Source: Pelargonium nanum
Lineage: Eukaryota; Streptophyta; Magnoliopsida; Geraniales; Geraniaceae
Direction: 5' to 3'
NCBI GenBank assembly: GCA_036897485.1
Contig: JAYMTF010000528.1
Span: 1-34,342 of the forward strand
Length of the DNA stretch: 34,342 nucleotides
This document shows, in pieces, positions 13,901 through 25,100 of the stretch. The notes under the pieces were generated by a model that did not search any database, had not been told where the DNA came from, and worked only from the letters and a program-made list of their open reading frames with translations. Each line of letters begins with the position of its first letter. The first letter of the stretch is position 1. Made by a program: the position numbers and the translations under genes.

Positions 13901-16900
13901 TGTTTTAGGCTTTCAGTTTAATGCATCCCATAAATTATATAATTTATATTCATACTGTAAGCCATCGAGAATCCAATCAGTCCCTGAGTTGTTGGCTTCT
14001 TGTATACTGCCTGCTTACAGCATTGTTGTACATTTGTTTCATATTTCTAGTGTTCCTTTGTTTATCTATTTATTATCGATTTATTTGGCCTCATTCGTAA
14101 TTGTATCATGGTCATTTACTGTATTCACCTTAGTTCTAAGTCTTGTATTGTTTCCTTCAGGGTCTAATAAGTGGATCTGCTGAGTTAAGAGAACAGGCAG
14201 CTCTGGGTCTTGGCGAGCTGATTGAAGTGACTAGCGAAAAAGCGCTGAAGGACTTTGTTATCCCAATAACAGGGTACGCATATAATGGATAAGTTTTTAT
14301 TTATGCGATACATATTAATTCATATGTCACCAACCTGAAGCCATATTGTACATATACAAGCGCTGAAGGCATATCCTTTGTATTAGTTGCATGCATTTGA
14401 GCAACTCTTGAAACTCTGCATGGATTTTGTATTGTTTCTTTTCTCTATTTAGCTATTTTGCAATCGAAAGTGAAAACGATGATAACTGATAGTGACAAAG
14501 TAAATTCAAACACATTTGCCTTCCAAGTGTATTCAGAGTAGTTCCTGTGTAGTGGTGATCTTTGCTCAAATGAAGTGTTATTATTTCCCCAACAGCCTTT
14601 TATTAATGTTCCTTAGCCGTTAAAATTTAAGCCATACTAGCTGTAAACCCTTGTTTAAAAATCCAGATGGACTAAATCAACTGAATTTGCTGTCTGCTTT
14701 ATTTTATTTGTGTATTGTTTCTTATGCATTTGAAGAAAAGCCTTGATGATAGTCATATGACGTCGTGTAACATGTATGGTAAATAGACTGGTGAAAATAC
14801 AGTTTTTCTAGTTCTAGGGTATGTTTACAAGTTACAACTACTGGAGATTATTGTGTCATTGTCATCCAGGCTATTGCGAATCCTTTAATTTGTTACACAA
14901 GTTTACTTGATGGTTTAGCTCTATTTTGTACATTACTTTTGATGTAAGTCTTATAATATTATGTAAAATTATTCAGATTTTGCATTCTAGTTGGCCATAT
15001 TGTTTATGTTTTACTTAGTTCAATCAGTAGCCAGCTGAAGATCTTAATCCCAAGTGTGTCTGACCCAGATTCTTAGAACCTGTTTTTCTTAATAGTATAT
15101 GTTGTATATTATTCTGGTTAGTACAAGCTCGAAGTACTCTGTTTCTGACTCTGGTTTTTTGTATTCTGTTACCGCAGGCCTCTTATTCGTATCATAGGTG
15201 ATCGTTTCCCTTGGCAGGTGAAGAGTGCTATTTTGTCCACCCTAAGCATCATGATAAGAAAGGGTGGGATAGCTCTGAAACCATTTTTGCCCCAGCTTCA
15301 AACAACATTTATTAAGTGTTTGCAAGATAATGCAAGGTTTGTTCAGATATTTTTTAGAGCTACATAATTAATATGAAGGATGATATTCTGCAAAGGATAG
15401 GTGTGTCTGACCCAGATTCTTATCGGGAACATAAATATTTAGTTAGCGTTCACTTGTGGGTGTGTTTCTAGCTAGCTAGCATGCTTTTTCTATGTTGCTT
15501 ATCAGTTGGTTTGCAAACTCAGGATTGTTCGCTCCAGTGCTGCACTTGCGCTTGGCAAGCTTAGTGCTCTGAGTACTAGGGTTGACCCTTTGGTTGGTGA
15601 CCTGTTGACCAGTTTACAGGTAATGTTTTCATTAACACATGTGCCTCCCATTGATCTTAACAGGCTGCCATGCAGTTCAAAATAGAATTGAGTACAATGA
15701 TCCTTTCTTGACTGTTCAGGCATCAGATGGAGGAGTTCGGGAAGCCATATTGACAGCCTTGAGAGGTGTGCTGAAGCATGCTGGAAAAAGCGTGAGTCCT
15801 GCTGTTAGAGATCGTGTTTACAATGTCTTGAAGGACTTGATCCATAATGATGATGACCAAGTTCGGGCATCTGCTGCCAGCATATTGGGTATTCTTTCAC
15901 AGGTCTGGTCTCTTTATCTCATGGATCTTCCTCTTATGTTGTAACAGATTTTCGTTCACTGTTCTCATTTGAAATGAGTGTTGATCATAGACTCCTAACA
16001 TGTAACCATGCGGGGATTTCGAGATAATTATATCTATTATATTGAATTGCGTCTTTTCATTCTGGATTTTCATAATCTTACTCTGATCTGGTCTTCCCTT
16101 TTTTTGAGCCTTCTACAGTACATGGAAGATGCTCTGCTGGTTGACCTGCTTCAGGAACTCGTAAATTTGACGTCATCAACAGACTGGGCTGCTAGGCATG
16201 GCGCAGTCCTTACAATCTCAACCATTCTCAGACACAACCCTCCTGTAGTATGCACATTACCTTCTGTTCTGGATTGTCTGCAAAGCACTTTGAAGGATGA
16301 AAAGGTATTGTAACCATGATGCTTTCACATGCTACGATTTCTGTTATTTATTTATTTATTTATGGTAATTTCCAATATCTGAACCTTTTTTCTCAGTTCC
16401 CTGTTCGGGAAACTTCAACCAAGGCTTTGGGTAGATTGCTACTATATAAAATTGAAAGTGATCCATCAAACACCTCGGCACATTCGGATATCATTTCATC
16501 AATAGTGTCAGCTTTGCATGATGACTCCAGCGAAGTAAGACGAAGAGCACTATCTGCACTAAAATCAGTTGCAAAGGTAAATACTTGAGATTTCGTACTC
16601 CTATGATCCGCCTTGGTTTCTTTTCAAAATTTTGGATAGTTAATGGAAACTTGCTTTGCAGGCAAATCCTTCCACCATTGTGGCCCATGTTTCAATTATC
16701 GGCCCCGCCCTTGCTGAGTGTTTGAAAGATGGAAGTACTCCTGTAAAGGTTGCCGCAGAAAGATGTGCTGTGCACATCTTCCAACTGACGAAGGGTATTT
16801 TCTCCATAACACATATTTCTGCATTAATTTTAAAGATTTGTTAACATATTTTTTTACAAGTATTCTCAGTATGTGGTTTGTATCACTCGACAGATATTAT

Positions 16901-17338
16901 GTTGATTTTTTTTTTTTAATTTTGACTTATGGATACTGACAGTTACATTCCTGATTTTTCATGTTTTCTAGGTACGGAATGTGTTCAAGCTTCACAAAAA
17001 TATATAACAGGTTTGGATGCTAGAAGACTATCAAAATTCCCTGAGCATAGGTATGTTGGCAAAGCATTCGGTGCATAGTGATTTGCTTGTTTTCAAGTTT
17101 TCAATTTGAACTAAAAGAATATTTTGTTTCTGCATTCCATTTTAGTTTTATTATTTCTGTTATTTACAGTAGACGTCGGTTTTTTATTCATTTAAAATGA
17201 ATAATGCCTATATTTATATAAACCGGGTTTTGCGATATTCTGTACATTTTCCATCTTTTTGTTGCTTGATTGCTTTTCTGGGTACAAAAATGCAGTGATG
17301 ACAGTGAAGACAGTGAAGATGAGTTGACAAGTGGATGA
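1995..17338 (+). CDS. ILA: ILITYHIA/GCN1, eIF2-alpha kinase GCN2 activator, HEAT-repeat protein (5' partial)
   Basis: This encodes the C-terminal 1739 residues of the plant orthologue of yeast Gcn1, about two thirds of the roughly 2600-residue family length. GCN1 is a cytosolic, ribosome-associated scaffold that passes the uncharged-tRNA or collided-ribosome signal to the kinase GCN2. In Arabidopsis it is also needed for immunity. Almost the whole product is HEAT repeats, with recurring VREAA- and VRSVAA-type helices. Exons at 8366-9692 (window residues 579-797) carry the eEF3-like segment, including [17 protein letters not shown] and [13 protein letters not shown]. By scaling from yeast, the RWD-binding region that contacts GCN2 should fall at about residues 1100-1500 (roughly 12600-15900). 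The protein ends in an acidic [14 protein letters not shown] tail. All 41 exons keep frame and no stop interrupts them, so the gene looks intact. The true start is upstream of the window. Confidence 0.96.
3314..4678 (+). other. Long ILA intron with old repeat debris
   Basis: There is no coding signal in this 1365-bp intron. Short diverged direct repeats are visible: an ATATTAAACTTGCTC segment at about 3599 and again near 3806, and a TCTTTCAATGTG segment near 3680 and again near 4280. These suggest remnants of an old inserted element, but I cannot assign a family. Confidence 0.5.
7067..7205 (-). repeat. Degenerate SINE-like fragment, antisense in ILA intron
   Basis: Read on the + strand, the order is GTGCACAAGGC, then AGCCTGCCTTACTCC, then a CAGACCTCTTGGTCACAAGGC segment. 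This matches the reverse complement of tRNA-derived Au-type plant SINEs, in which the last segment comes from the tRNA-like head. It lies inside the intron 6621-7482. Ends are approximate and no alignment was run. Confidence 0.5.
9119..9458 (+). repeat. Diverged direct repeat pair in ILA intron
   Basis: About 78 bp at 9119-9196 recur at 9382-9458 with scattered mismatches. Both copies share AAATATAAAAT, then GGTGCAAG, a CCTACTA segment and CTTTTAGTATG. The spacing is 263 bp, within the intron 9029-9518. It is probably an old local duplication. Confidence 0.7.
15054..15422 (+). repeat. Exact 22-bp direct repeat flanking an ILA exon
   Basis: An identical 22-mer with the core GTCTGACCCAGATTCTTA occurs at 15054-15075 and at 15401-15422. 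The two copies sit in the introns on either side of the exon 15178-15336. No surrounding similarity is obvious. Confidence 0.85.
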
Positions 17339-17700
17339 AAAGTTTGGATCGTTGGCTGTTCATTTCATTTTTGGTTATTTCTTCCGGGATGGAGTTTTGG
17401 AGAAAGTTTATACGACATATTAGAGTCAACACCATATAAAGTTCGTTCCCAATTAGTTACACTAAGAGTTTGAGTTTGAGTTTAATGCCCGTCTTTTGTC
17501 TGGATTTAGCTAAATGTCCATATAATTTTCCAATTCTATATCGAGAGTACCTTATTAAAGTCAAGGGCCATTTGTAGGCTGCCTCATTTTTGTACGATTT
17601 TTTTCAGTTTATAAAATAGGAAAGTGCCGGGAACACTGCCATGAAATGTAATCTCCCTGAATTACCTTGCTAATGATCTCTACTCCATTTCGCTTTATCA
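17339..17700 (+). other. ILA 3' UTR and downstream flank
   Basis: T-rich sequence follows the ILA stop and carries no coding signal. The polyadenylation site cannot be fixed, because no convincing AATAAA is close by. The transcript probably ends within a few hundred bases. Confidence 0.4.
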
Positions 17701-17904
17701 TTTTTGTCTGTTTAAATTACCTTCAGTCATGGTCAAATTGAAGTTATTTCTAGTAGCATGCCTAAGCTAAGGCTTTATTCAAAGCAAATATGTTTTCTTT
17801 CGTCGTATTTTATTTAAGTGCAATATTGCATTGTACTAAAGCTATGTTTCTTTCAATTTTAAGTCTCTTTTGCTACGAAGATTGGTTTATTTGTTTAGTT
17901 GTTT

Positions 17905-18082
17905 AATCTTGAACGTTTCGATTTGTTGATAGTGTGAGATACATTACATGGTTATACAATAAATGAAAATATTGTAATGCACCACATATAATTGATGATA
18001 TGTTCAAGATTGATTAATCTTGAACGCGTTTGAGTATGACACGTTCAAGATTAAATAACTATCAACAAAACGAAATGTTCAA
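17905..18082. repeat. Foldback cluster built from a repeated AATCTTGAAC word
   Basis: AATCTTGAAC occurs forward at 17905-17914 and 18016-18025, and inverted at 18002-18011 and 18043-18052. The 25-mer at 17909-17933 also pairs with 18058-18082 with two mismatches. The middle pair (18002-18025) forms a perfect 10-bp hairpin with a 4-nt loop. This is probably a MITE remnant. Confidence 0.75.
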
Positions 18083-18471
18083 CAAATCTTTCCAACATTT
18101 GTTAGTATTTGATTCCACCCTCCTAAACCTTTTTTTGCTTATACAATAATATATATTTATTTTTTTTTGCTTATGTCAACTCATCTTTAATTAAAACGTT
18201 TTATTTAATTGTCGCAGTGAAAATTGATATAAAGAAAATACAATGTGTCACAAATGTGATTGGTTCCAACTTTAAAAAGAAAAGGTTGGAGGTTATATCT
18301 TAAAAGTTATGTTTAACATGACTTCCCTTAGGCGTTAACAATGCCACCAAACGCACTTTGCTGGGTGAAGTCCCCAACTTCTTGCCTTAAAAGCAATTTA
18401 TTATAGAAATAAAGAACACATGTGCATGTCTTCAATGAAGTGCATGTGGCTATAGCATTTTTGAGTTATTG

Positions 18472-18495
18472 TTATTATTATTATTATTATTATTA
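18472..18495. repeat. (TTA)n microsatellite
   Basis: Eight uninterrupted TTA units lie in the spacer downstream of ILA. Confidence 0.9.
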
Positions 18496-18714
18496 CTAAG
18501 TTTTTGTTCAATGCCTATTTTAGTACTCAAGTTTTGAGATGTTATCCAATAAGGTGTAATGTCCTGGTGACCCCATTGGATACTCACTGACTAAGCTCTC
18601 AACTTAAAAATAAGTTACAACAGTCTTTGTCCTAAAGGAAAATTAGTCACGCAGGTCCGCCGTTAGTTTAATTTTTAATATAAATTCATTATTATATTAT
18701 ATTGATTCAACTTA

Positions 18715-18815
18715 GATTCAACTAGGGAAATAAATACTAAAGCTATACCTATCTTCATTATGTTTTGTGAATTCACCACATTTATAGCTTTAGTATTTAT
18801 TTCTCTTGTTGAATC
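18715..18815. repeat. Long hairpin with 33-nt arms
   Basis: The arms 18715-18747 and 18783-18815 pair at 31 of 33 positions around a 35-nt loop. The stem contains the reverse-complementary words AAATACTAAAGCTATA and TATAGCTTTAGTATTT. It could be a tiny foldback transposon or a hairpin-RNA source. Nothing in the sequence proves transcription. Confidence 0.85.
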
Positions 18816-19001
18816 AAATTACCACCTCGTACCACATGACTCGTGTTATTATATAACCTTCTTGTTGAAAGCTAGCATCATAATTACTAATTATTATACA
18901 AAGAATTTCATACACATATTTAATACATTTGCATTTATAATTCAGAATAAAATTAATATTTGAGGTATACTTATGGAAGTAACTTATGGAAAGAAAAAAA
19001 G

Positions 19002-19223
19002 TACTACATTCGTTGTGAGAATAAGTGTCATGTTTCACTTGGTTTTTTGTCTCAAAATGAATGTTTGTTTTTTTTAGTAAGTTAGTTATATATGAATTGT
19101 CAATAATAGTTAATATCACTTCACACATGATCATGAGAATATAAGAGTAAATATATTACACTAGCTAACTTCTCCTTAATTTTTCTCCAAATAGAAATAG
19201 TGACACTCATTTTGAAACGAATG
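19002..19223. mobile_element. MITE-like remnant (Stowaway/Tc1-Mariner-type ends)
   Basis: The left end, CATTCGTTGTGAGAATAAGTG at about 19007, and the right end, CACTCATTTTGAAACGAATG at 19204-19223, are imperfect inverted repeats. They resemble the common plant MITE terminus in which a CTCCGTCCCAAAATGAGTGTC-like word occurs. No clear target-site duplication remains. Confidence 0.35.
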
Positions 19224-20630
19224 ATAGATCTTTTGAAATTAAAACCCGTGAGCACCCGACTTGACTATTGCCTGAACTGACCAACTTTCGAATTGGGTCG
19301 GGTAAACCCGCAAAATTCAGCACATTTTGTGCCTGAAAATTGAAACATGGTCAAATGCAAAATATTTTTGTCCGGGTTAGGCTTCAACTACTTGTACCTG
19401 ATTCGAAGCCGAATTTTCCAATTTTGTACACAACCAAATATGCGCGCGCGCACACACAATCGGCAATGATGTCTCTAGTTATCACGTCCCCATGCTACTC
19501 GGGTCATAGCGTAAGCCAATAATGCTTTCGGCTATTGAACTCTCGCCGTCCAGGGGGCAACATTCTACTACACCTAGCAGCACAAGGCTTGTCTTGTATA
19601 GCTCTCCCACATCCCCATTTTCACATTTTAAGTTGCTCCATTTCGTTCGCCGCTACTATGGGAATAACTTTTGTCTTCTTTTCTTCTAGCTACAAATATG
19701 TTTCAATTCGTCAGGTTGTTTCTTGCATGTATGGATTCAACAACAGTTTGGAATGTTGATCTATTCGAAAATTTACACTTCTCTTCTACTGCCTGAAACA
19801 TTTCGTCGCTTATTACGCCCTACCTCATCTCTAGATTCCTAAGTATCCACCGTAAGTACTTTTTTCATTTGAACCTCTTCCTTCATTTTAAGATTATGTC
19901 ATTTGAAGGTGCTGCTAAATGGAAGGGTCTTTACTAGATATTTTTAAAATTATCAGAATAGTATTGAAAGTTATTTTGAAAATCTTTTCAAATAGAATTC
20001 AAGAGTCATTGGCAATATGATAATGGTTGAATTTACATGTAATATGAATTCATTGAAAGAAAACAAAAAAAATGTCAATGCCACAATACAATTATTGAAG
20101 AAATAATATATCTCCACCATCTTCCTCTGCAAACATATACATTATATAATATAATATGCAAAATATATTGAGTCAAATGTAGAGTTCAAGGTTGAGAAGT
20201 TAACCACAGAAGCTGACAACCGAAGAAGCATTCGAGATTCGAGAATAGAAGCTTACCCATGTCAATTAAATTAATTAACCCAATAATATATACAATTTTA
20301 TTAATTTATTATTGGTTTGTATTTAATTTAACAATTTTCTAAAATGCATAGCACATGGAAAAGTGTGCATTGTAGCACACATTAAGGGACTGCTTGCAAC
20401 CCAATGCTCAATTGCTCAAATAAAATCAATAATGCCTTGAAATTTCAACTACACATACACATTTATAGCTATATCTATATGTTTACCTATTTTCCTCAAA
20501 CTCCAAACCTTGTAGAAGCTCATAAATTTATGTGATTGCCCTATATAAATACAAACCTAAAAAAAAGTAATTAATTTTATATGTCTGGTCTTCATAATTT
20601 ATATGAAACTAGTTTGAAATATGAAAGAAA

Positions 20631-20649
20631 TATATATATATATATATAT
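20631..20649. repeat. (TA)n microsatellite
   Basis: This is a TA dinucleotide run in the spacer upstream of the neprosin-family gene. Confidence 0.9.
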
Positions 20650-21227
20650 TAACTATACATATAAGAGTATCTTATAGTTATAGCTATATAGTGTATTTTT
20701 AGTCTCAATTTTACTAGGGTTTCTATTATGATTGTCCAATGTGTGTATAAATTTCATGCACCTTGGGTCTGTTCCCTTAGTTTACCCAAATATAGAATAT
20801 AGTAAAAATGTGCATTTTTCAAGTAACTGAAAAGTAAAAACTTCATGATATGTTGATTCCATTGCAGCTAGCTAGCTGTTGTCAAAGAGCTAAAATAATA
20901 ATATTAAAACCTTCATTTTTCATGAAAATGGAGGAGATGAGAAATATTTGGGTTTGTTGATGATGATTAGACAATGAACCCTAGCTTCAAATTTGCAAAA
21001 GCAAATGTTGTTATTGGGTTTTATGACTCAAAAGGGGTTTAGTTAATGTAGAATTAATTACACTTCATAATAGATTCATAGGAGGATAGTGATATCATAT
21101 ATGTTAGATTGTTATTCGTTGAATTTAATTTTAAACTAGAAAAATATGAAATATATATCGGTGACATAGATAGCCACGTCACTTTATGTATAAAACTTTG
21201 TACAAAATTGAGACATTCAACATTTTT

Positions 21228-21607
21228 CTTTACTACTACTTCCATTCTAAACTAGTGTCAGTTTTTGTTGTTGTTAATTAGTTATGCAAGAATTATTTAG
21301 AACATTAATTTGACTATGACTAGTTTGTTGGTCACTAGTTAGTTGACCATCAGAATACTAAGACGGAAAAGCAATCATTTTCAACGATGTACCGACATAC
21401 ATTTTGTCATAACATTATGAACGTCTTCCTTCATATATAAATGATTACTGACGAAGCCAACTCCGACGGATTTGGGTCCGTCACAATTTCCTTAACACCG
21501 GCAGTACTAAACAGTGTCTACAACAAATAACTTCGTCGCAGATCGCATAATTTTCTGTTTTATTTTTAACTAATTAGACACTCATTTTAAAACAAGAGGG
21601 AGCAGAA
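21228..21607. mobile_element. Second MITE-like remnant with AAAATGAGTGTC-type ends
   Basis: The right end contains ACACTCATTTTAAAACAAGA followed by GGGAG (about 21578-21602), a typical Stowaway-like terminus in inverse orientation. The left end near 21233-21260 (ACTACTTCCATTCTAAACTA then GTGTC) is a weaker inverted match. Inside is a GACGGA...TCCGTC hairpin near 21467. The ends are degraded and the target-site duplication is not clear. Confidence 0.35.
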
Positions 21608-22180
21608 TACATTGTTCCTTGGATGGATGAATCAATGGATAGTGATGAAAGAAAAACTATTAATGAGAAAGTGATGATGAAGTGGTGGGCAGATACAAAA
21701 ATTGAATACTCACATAATATATGAACAATAAAAAAGAGTGCAATAAAAGGATGAGCTGTTGGGTAGGTCAACCTTTTTATTGCTCTCTCTCTCTCTTTCC
21801 TTTTGCTTTACATTTGGTACTCTCCAAAACCCAAACACACACACACTCTCACAAACAGTGATTGATATATATGAATCCTATGCTGCACCCACACCAATCA
21901 TGATAATGATCCATCATCTTCTTCTTCTTCTTCTTCCATATTTTGCATTAACATGTGCACCCCTTAATTACTATCCTACACCCACCACCTTCTCTTCTTC
22001 TTGATTAAATTTACTACCAGTCGTTTTCTGTCTTTGCTCCTCTAACCCTTGCCTGGTTTTTAGTGTTTATTAGTAGTATCAAGAAAAGGAAAGGAGAAAA
22101 AGAGGGAATGAGAAAGCTATAGAGCTTCATGTAATGGTTTAGTTTTGGTTTCTTGGCACTGAATCTCATATTATTGCAAT

Positions 22181-25100
22181 ATGGGTACTAACAAAACTAC
22201 CATTGTTTCCACAACTACTCCTAGGATGTTGCATTGTTGTTCATCTTTTGTTGTTGTTGTTCTTCATCTTCTTCTTTTCGTGTCGGTCGGTTCGGGTTTG
22301 AATTACTCAAAGTACAGGGAAGTGAGTAGCTTGAGGCTTGAGAGGATTGAGAAGCACTTGGACAAGCTCAACAAGCCTCCTCTCATGACCATTGAGGTAT
22401 CTTGTTTTTTGTTTTTTTTTATATATCATCATGCATGTATAACAATGTGATACAGTTCAACTTTATTTTGAAAATGAGAGAAAAATTCAAACAAGCTTTT
22501 TAGTGGTTGAGACGGAGTTCGTGCGAGGTGTGTTATCTCATGAATTAGTGCTCGTATTTTTTAAGATGAATTTGTGGGCGTGGAATGTCTGCTAAGATCC
22601 ATATTCTAGTCTGTTAAGCCAAGACTTCTTGTTCTCTCGAAAAATAACGAAGTGTTTCGATCATTTGACAGAGTCCGGATGGAGATATCATAGATTGTGT
22701 TCACCAAAGAAAACAACCGGCTTTGGATCATCCGCTCCTTCAAAACCACAAGATCCAGGTACCTATTTCAACAAATCGTTAGCATTACTTGCAATCAGTG
22801 GCAACCCATGCCACTATCCCAAAACGCTATATAACATTTGTCGATTCTTCGAATATTATCATCTATAACGCTTTTGTCAAACAGTGAGAATATGCTTCTT
22901 CAATCAAACGTTCCACTTTTGTAGAAAAACAATAGGCTACCGTTAGAAAAGTAAGAACAAAAAATAAAATGTTTCAAAACATCAGTACCTTACAAAAGGT
23001 TTTCTAGCATAATATATTTTGCTCTAGCTACTAATCTAGAAATTCTAGCTCCGTCACTGCTTGCAACAATACATTGTATAACGCAACAATGACATTTTTT
23101 TAGCTCTAAATCGAAGCAAAACATGCACTTAATGACACTTTTATTATTAAGTTCATTTTATTTATTTATGATTGTTGATTACATAGAAAATTCCATCGGA
23201 GTGGCCTAAGGTGAAGAAAATGGTGAAAGAAGATGAAGTGAGAGATGAGGAAGAGAAGGGCAAAAATGTAAAGAAAACAAAAATAGGATGGCAAATGTGG
23301 CATAGAAATGGGACGCGGTGTCCTAGAGGAACCGTCCCGATACGGCGGAGCCGTGTCCATGACGTCTTGAGAGCCAACTCGTTGTTTGACTTTGGCAAAA
23401 AACGACGCCGTACCGATGCTTCTCCCACCAGACGGTCCGATGCTCCCGATGTGGTCAGCGGCAATGGCCATGAGGTACCTTTATTTTATTATTTATTAAC
23501 TAAATAATTATTTATTTTGTGTTTGTTAATTAATTAAAATATTTATTTATTTTAAACCTATTAAATTGTTCTTTAAAAAAACATATTAAAATTGATTTCA
23601 CAGTTGCACAACAAATTAGTCAGAGGTGTTGTCTCCATTTTTTTACATATAAAATTAATTAAAATATGAATTAATTCAGTTTTTAAATTATAAAAGATGA
23701 TTTTTTTTTCAAATAGCAGTGTAATTTTTAAATTTTATTCAGAAAATAAAACATTTTTCAATCTCATATATGCCGTAATAATTAGTATTAAAATATCCAA
23801 CATATAATATTTAGGAAAATAATAATTTATTACATAAAGGAATATGAACTCGTATAATCTAATTAATATATGAGTTTTGACTTTTTTTTTTTAAATGTTA
23901 CTGTATTTCATTAAGAAATTTTATTCTCAATTAACCAGCTATTTATATCTCTTATGGTCAACGATATTTTATTTATTTATTTTTCTAAAAGATTTTGGTG
24001 ATGATTGTAATCAATTTTATTGAATTTAAGGTATGATATATGGAATATTTAATTTAAGTAATAAATGTAGGTTAGGTCAACATTTAATTTTATAGTTATT
24101 AATTACATAAACAAGATGTCGTAGAATCACAAACCTACCATTCTATTTAGCCACAAGTGGAAGTGAAGAAACCTCATAGCCTTTTCGTTTACAAGTCTTT
24201 AAGAGTAAGCATTTAATATACCTTTTCTACAACAACAATATTACATTATCTTAATTGGAAAAAAAATCAGCCAAATCTTGAGTTTCTAGGATTCAAAATT
24301 TATTGATGTCTTGGACATGTCTAAAATAGTATTTGTAACCAATCATAACCAAATACTTTGATTATAATCTATTCAATAGGACTAATCATTCTAAATAAGC
24401 TATGTTGTTAATTTATACTCAAAATTGTTTTTATTTTAGATTTTTTTTTTACGGGAACACAAACTTTTATTAACCAAAAACCATCTCCAAAAGTAACAAC
24501 GGAGAAAGATATATCAGAGATTGAAGACCCAACCATCCTACTGTATCTGACACAAAACGACTTAACCAGAGCATGACTCACCTGATTCGCAGACCGACTA
24601 GTCCAACTAGAACAATTAACCACTTTTATGTTTTAAAATTTTAATTATGCATGAATTACCACACATAATTCTAAAAAAAACTACTTAGAATACTTTGAGT
24701 TTGTTATGATAAAACTACAATAGAGCATATGAGAGAAATACAAATTCTCACTTTTTTTTAAGTTTTCATTCAATTATCAGTTAAATTGCTTTTTTTAATA
24801 AGAACATAGCACAAAGTTGTTCATGATCCCTTCCTTATTACGAGCTATTTATTAAAATTTAAAACACCCTCTAATTTTATGAAAATGGCACATTTGAAAT
24901 TGAAAGAACTCTTTGTTTTTGAATGATTTAAAATATTAAAATTCTTAACAAATTACATTTGTTTTTGTGACAAAACAAAGTGAAGGGGTATAATAGTAAA
25001 TAACACGTGTTGGGTGTTGGGTTGTAGCATGCGATCGCGTTCACAGGATCATCACAGCAGGAAATATATGGGGCTCGGGCGACAATAAACGTGTGGGACC

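Larger units (their letters stand above)
1995..17338 (+). other. ILA: Exon map of the ILA gene (41 exons in window)
   Basis: Exons, placed by GT-AG sites, frame and family match: 1995-2297, 2382-2498, 2603-2704, 2790-2939, 3149-3313, 4679-4855, 5542-5664, 5795-5875, 5964-6080, 6448-6620, 7483-7560, 7650-7797, 8366-8488, 8581-8748, 8837-9028, 9519-9692, 9916-10026, 10123-10192, 10307-10385, 10732-10834, 10912-11082, 11194-11316, 11396-11509, 12268-12374, 12462-12513, 12600-12706, 12796-12855, 12943-13057, 13143-13253, 13335-13472, 13549-13671, 13784-13855, 14161-14273, 15178-15336, 15523-15619, 15720-15902, 16119-16304, 16397-16576, 16662-16794, 16972-17050, 17296-17338 (stop TGA 17336-17338). 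The lengths sum to 5220 nt, exactly 1740 codons, which checks the phases. The donor of the second exon (GTTACA) is weak. The longest introns are 3314-4678, 14274-15177, 6621-7482 and 11510-12267. Confidence 0.9.
17701..22180. other. Gene-free spacer between ILA and the neprosin-family gene
   Basis: This is AT-rich DNA with no ORF that resembles a known protein. It contains the foldbacks at 17905-18082 and 18715-18815 and two MITE-like remnants (19002-19223 and about 21228-21607). Simple repeats are TTA at 18472-18495, TA at 20631-20649, CT at 21783-21796 and CTT at 21918-21935. A GCGCGCGCGCACACACA stretch lies near 19443. The last 300 bases, with CT and CTT tracts, are probably the promoter-proximal and 5' UTR part of the next gene. 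A TATA-like TGATATATATGA lies near 21862. Confidence 0.6.

Noticed and set aside
19443-19458. Alternating GC/CA run as a Z-DNA or CRISPR-like signal
   Set aside because: It is a short simple repeat; there is no spaced-repeat array, and CRISPR is not expected in plant nuclear DNA.
20865-20878. Perfect 14-bp palindrome CAGCTAGCTAGCTG
   Set aside because: Short palindromes of this kind arise from simple CTAG repeats; nothing else supports a function.
21759-22004. 81-codon frame just upstream of the neprosin-family gene
   Set aside because: It lacks an ATG at its 5' end and is built from CT and CTT repeats; more likely 5' UTR or promoter.
23162-23471. Two overlapping minus-strand frames of about 100 codons
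   Set aside because: They are shadows of the third exon of the neprosin-family gene.
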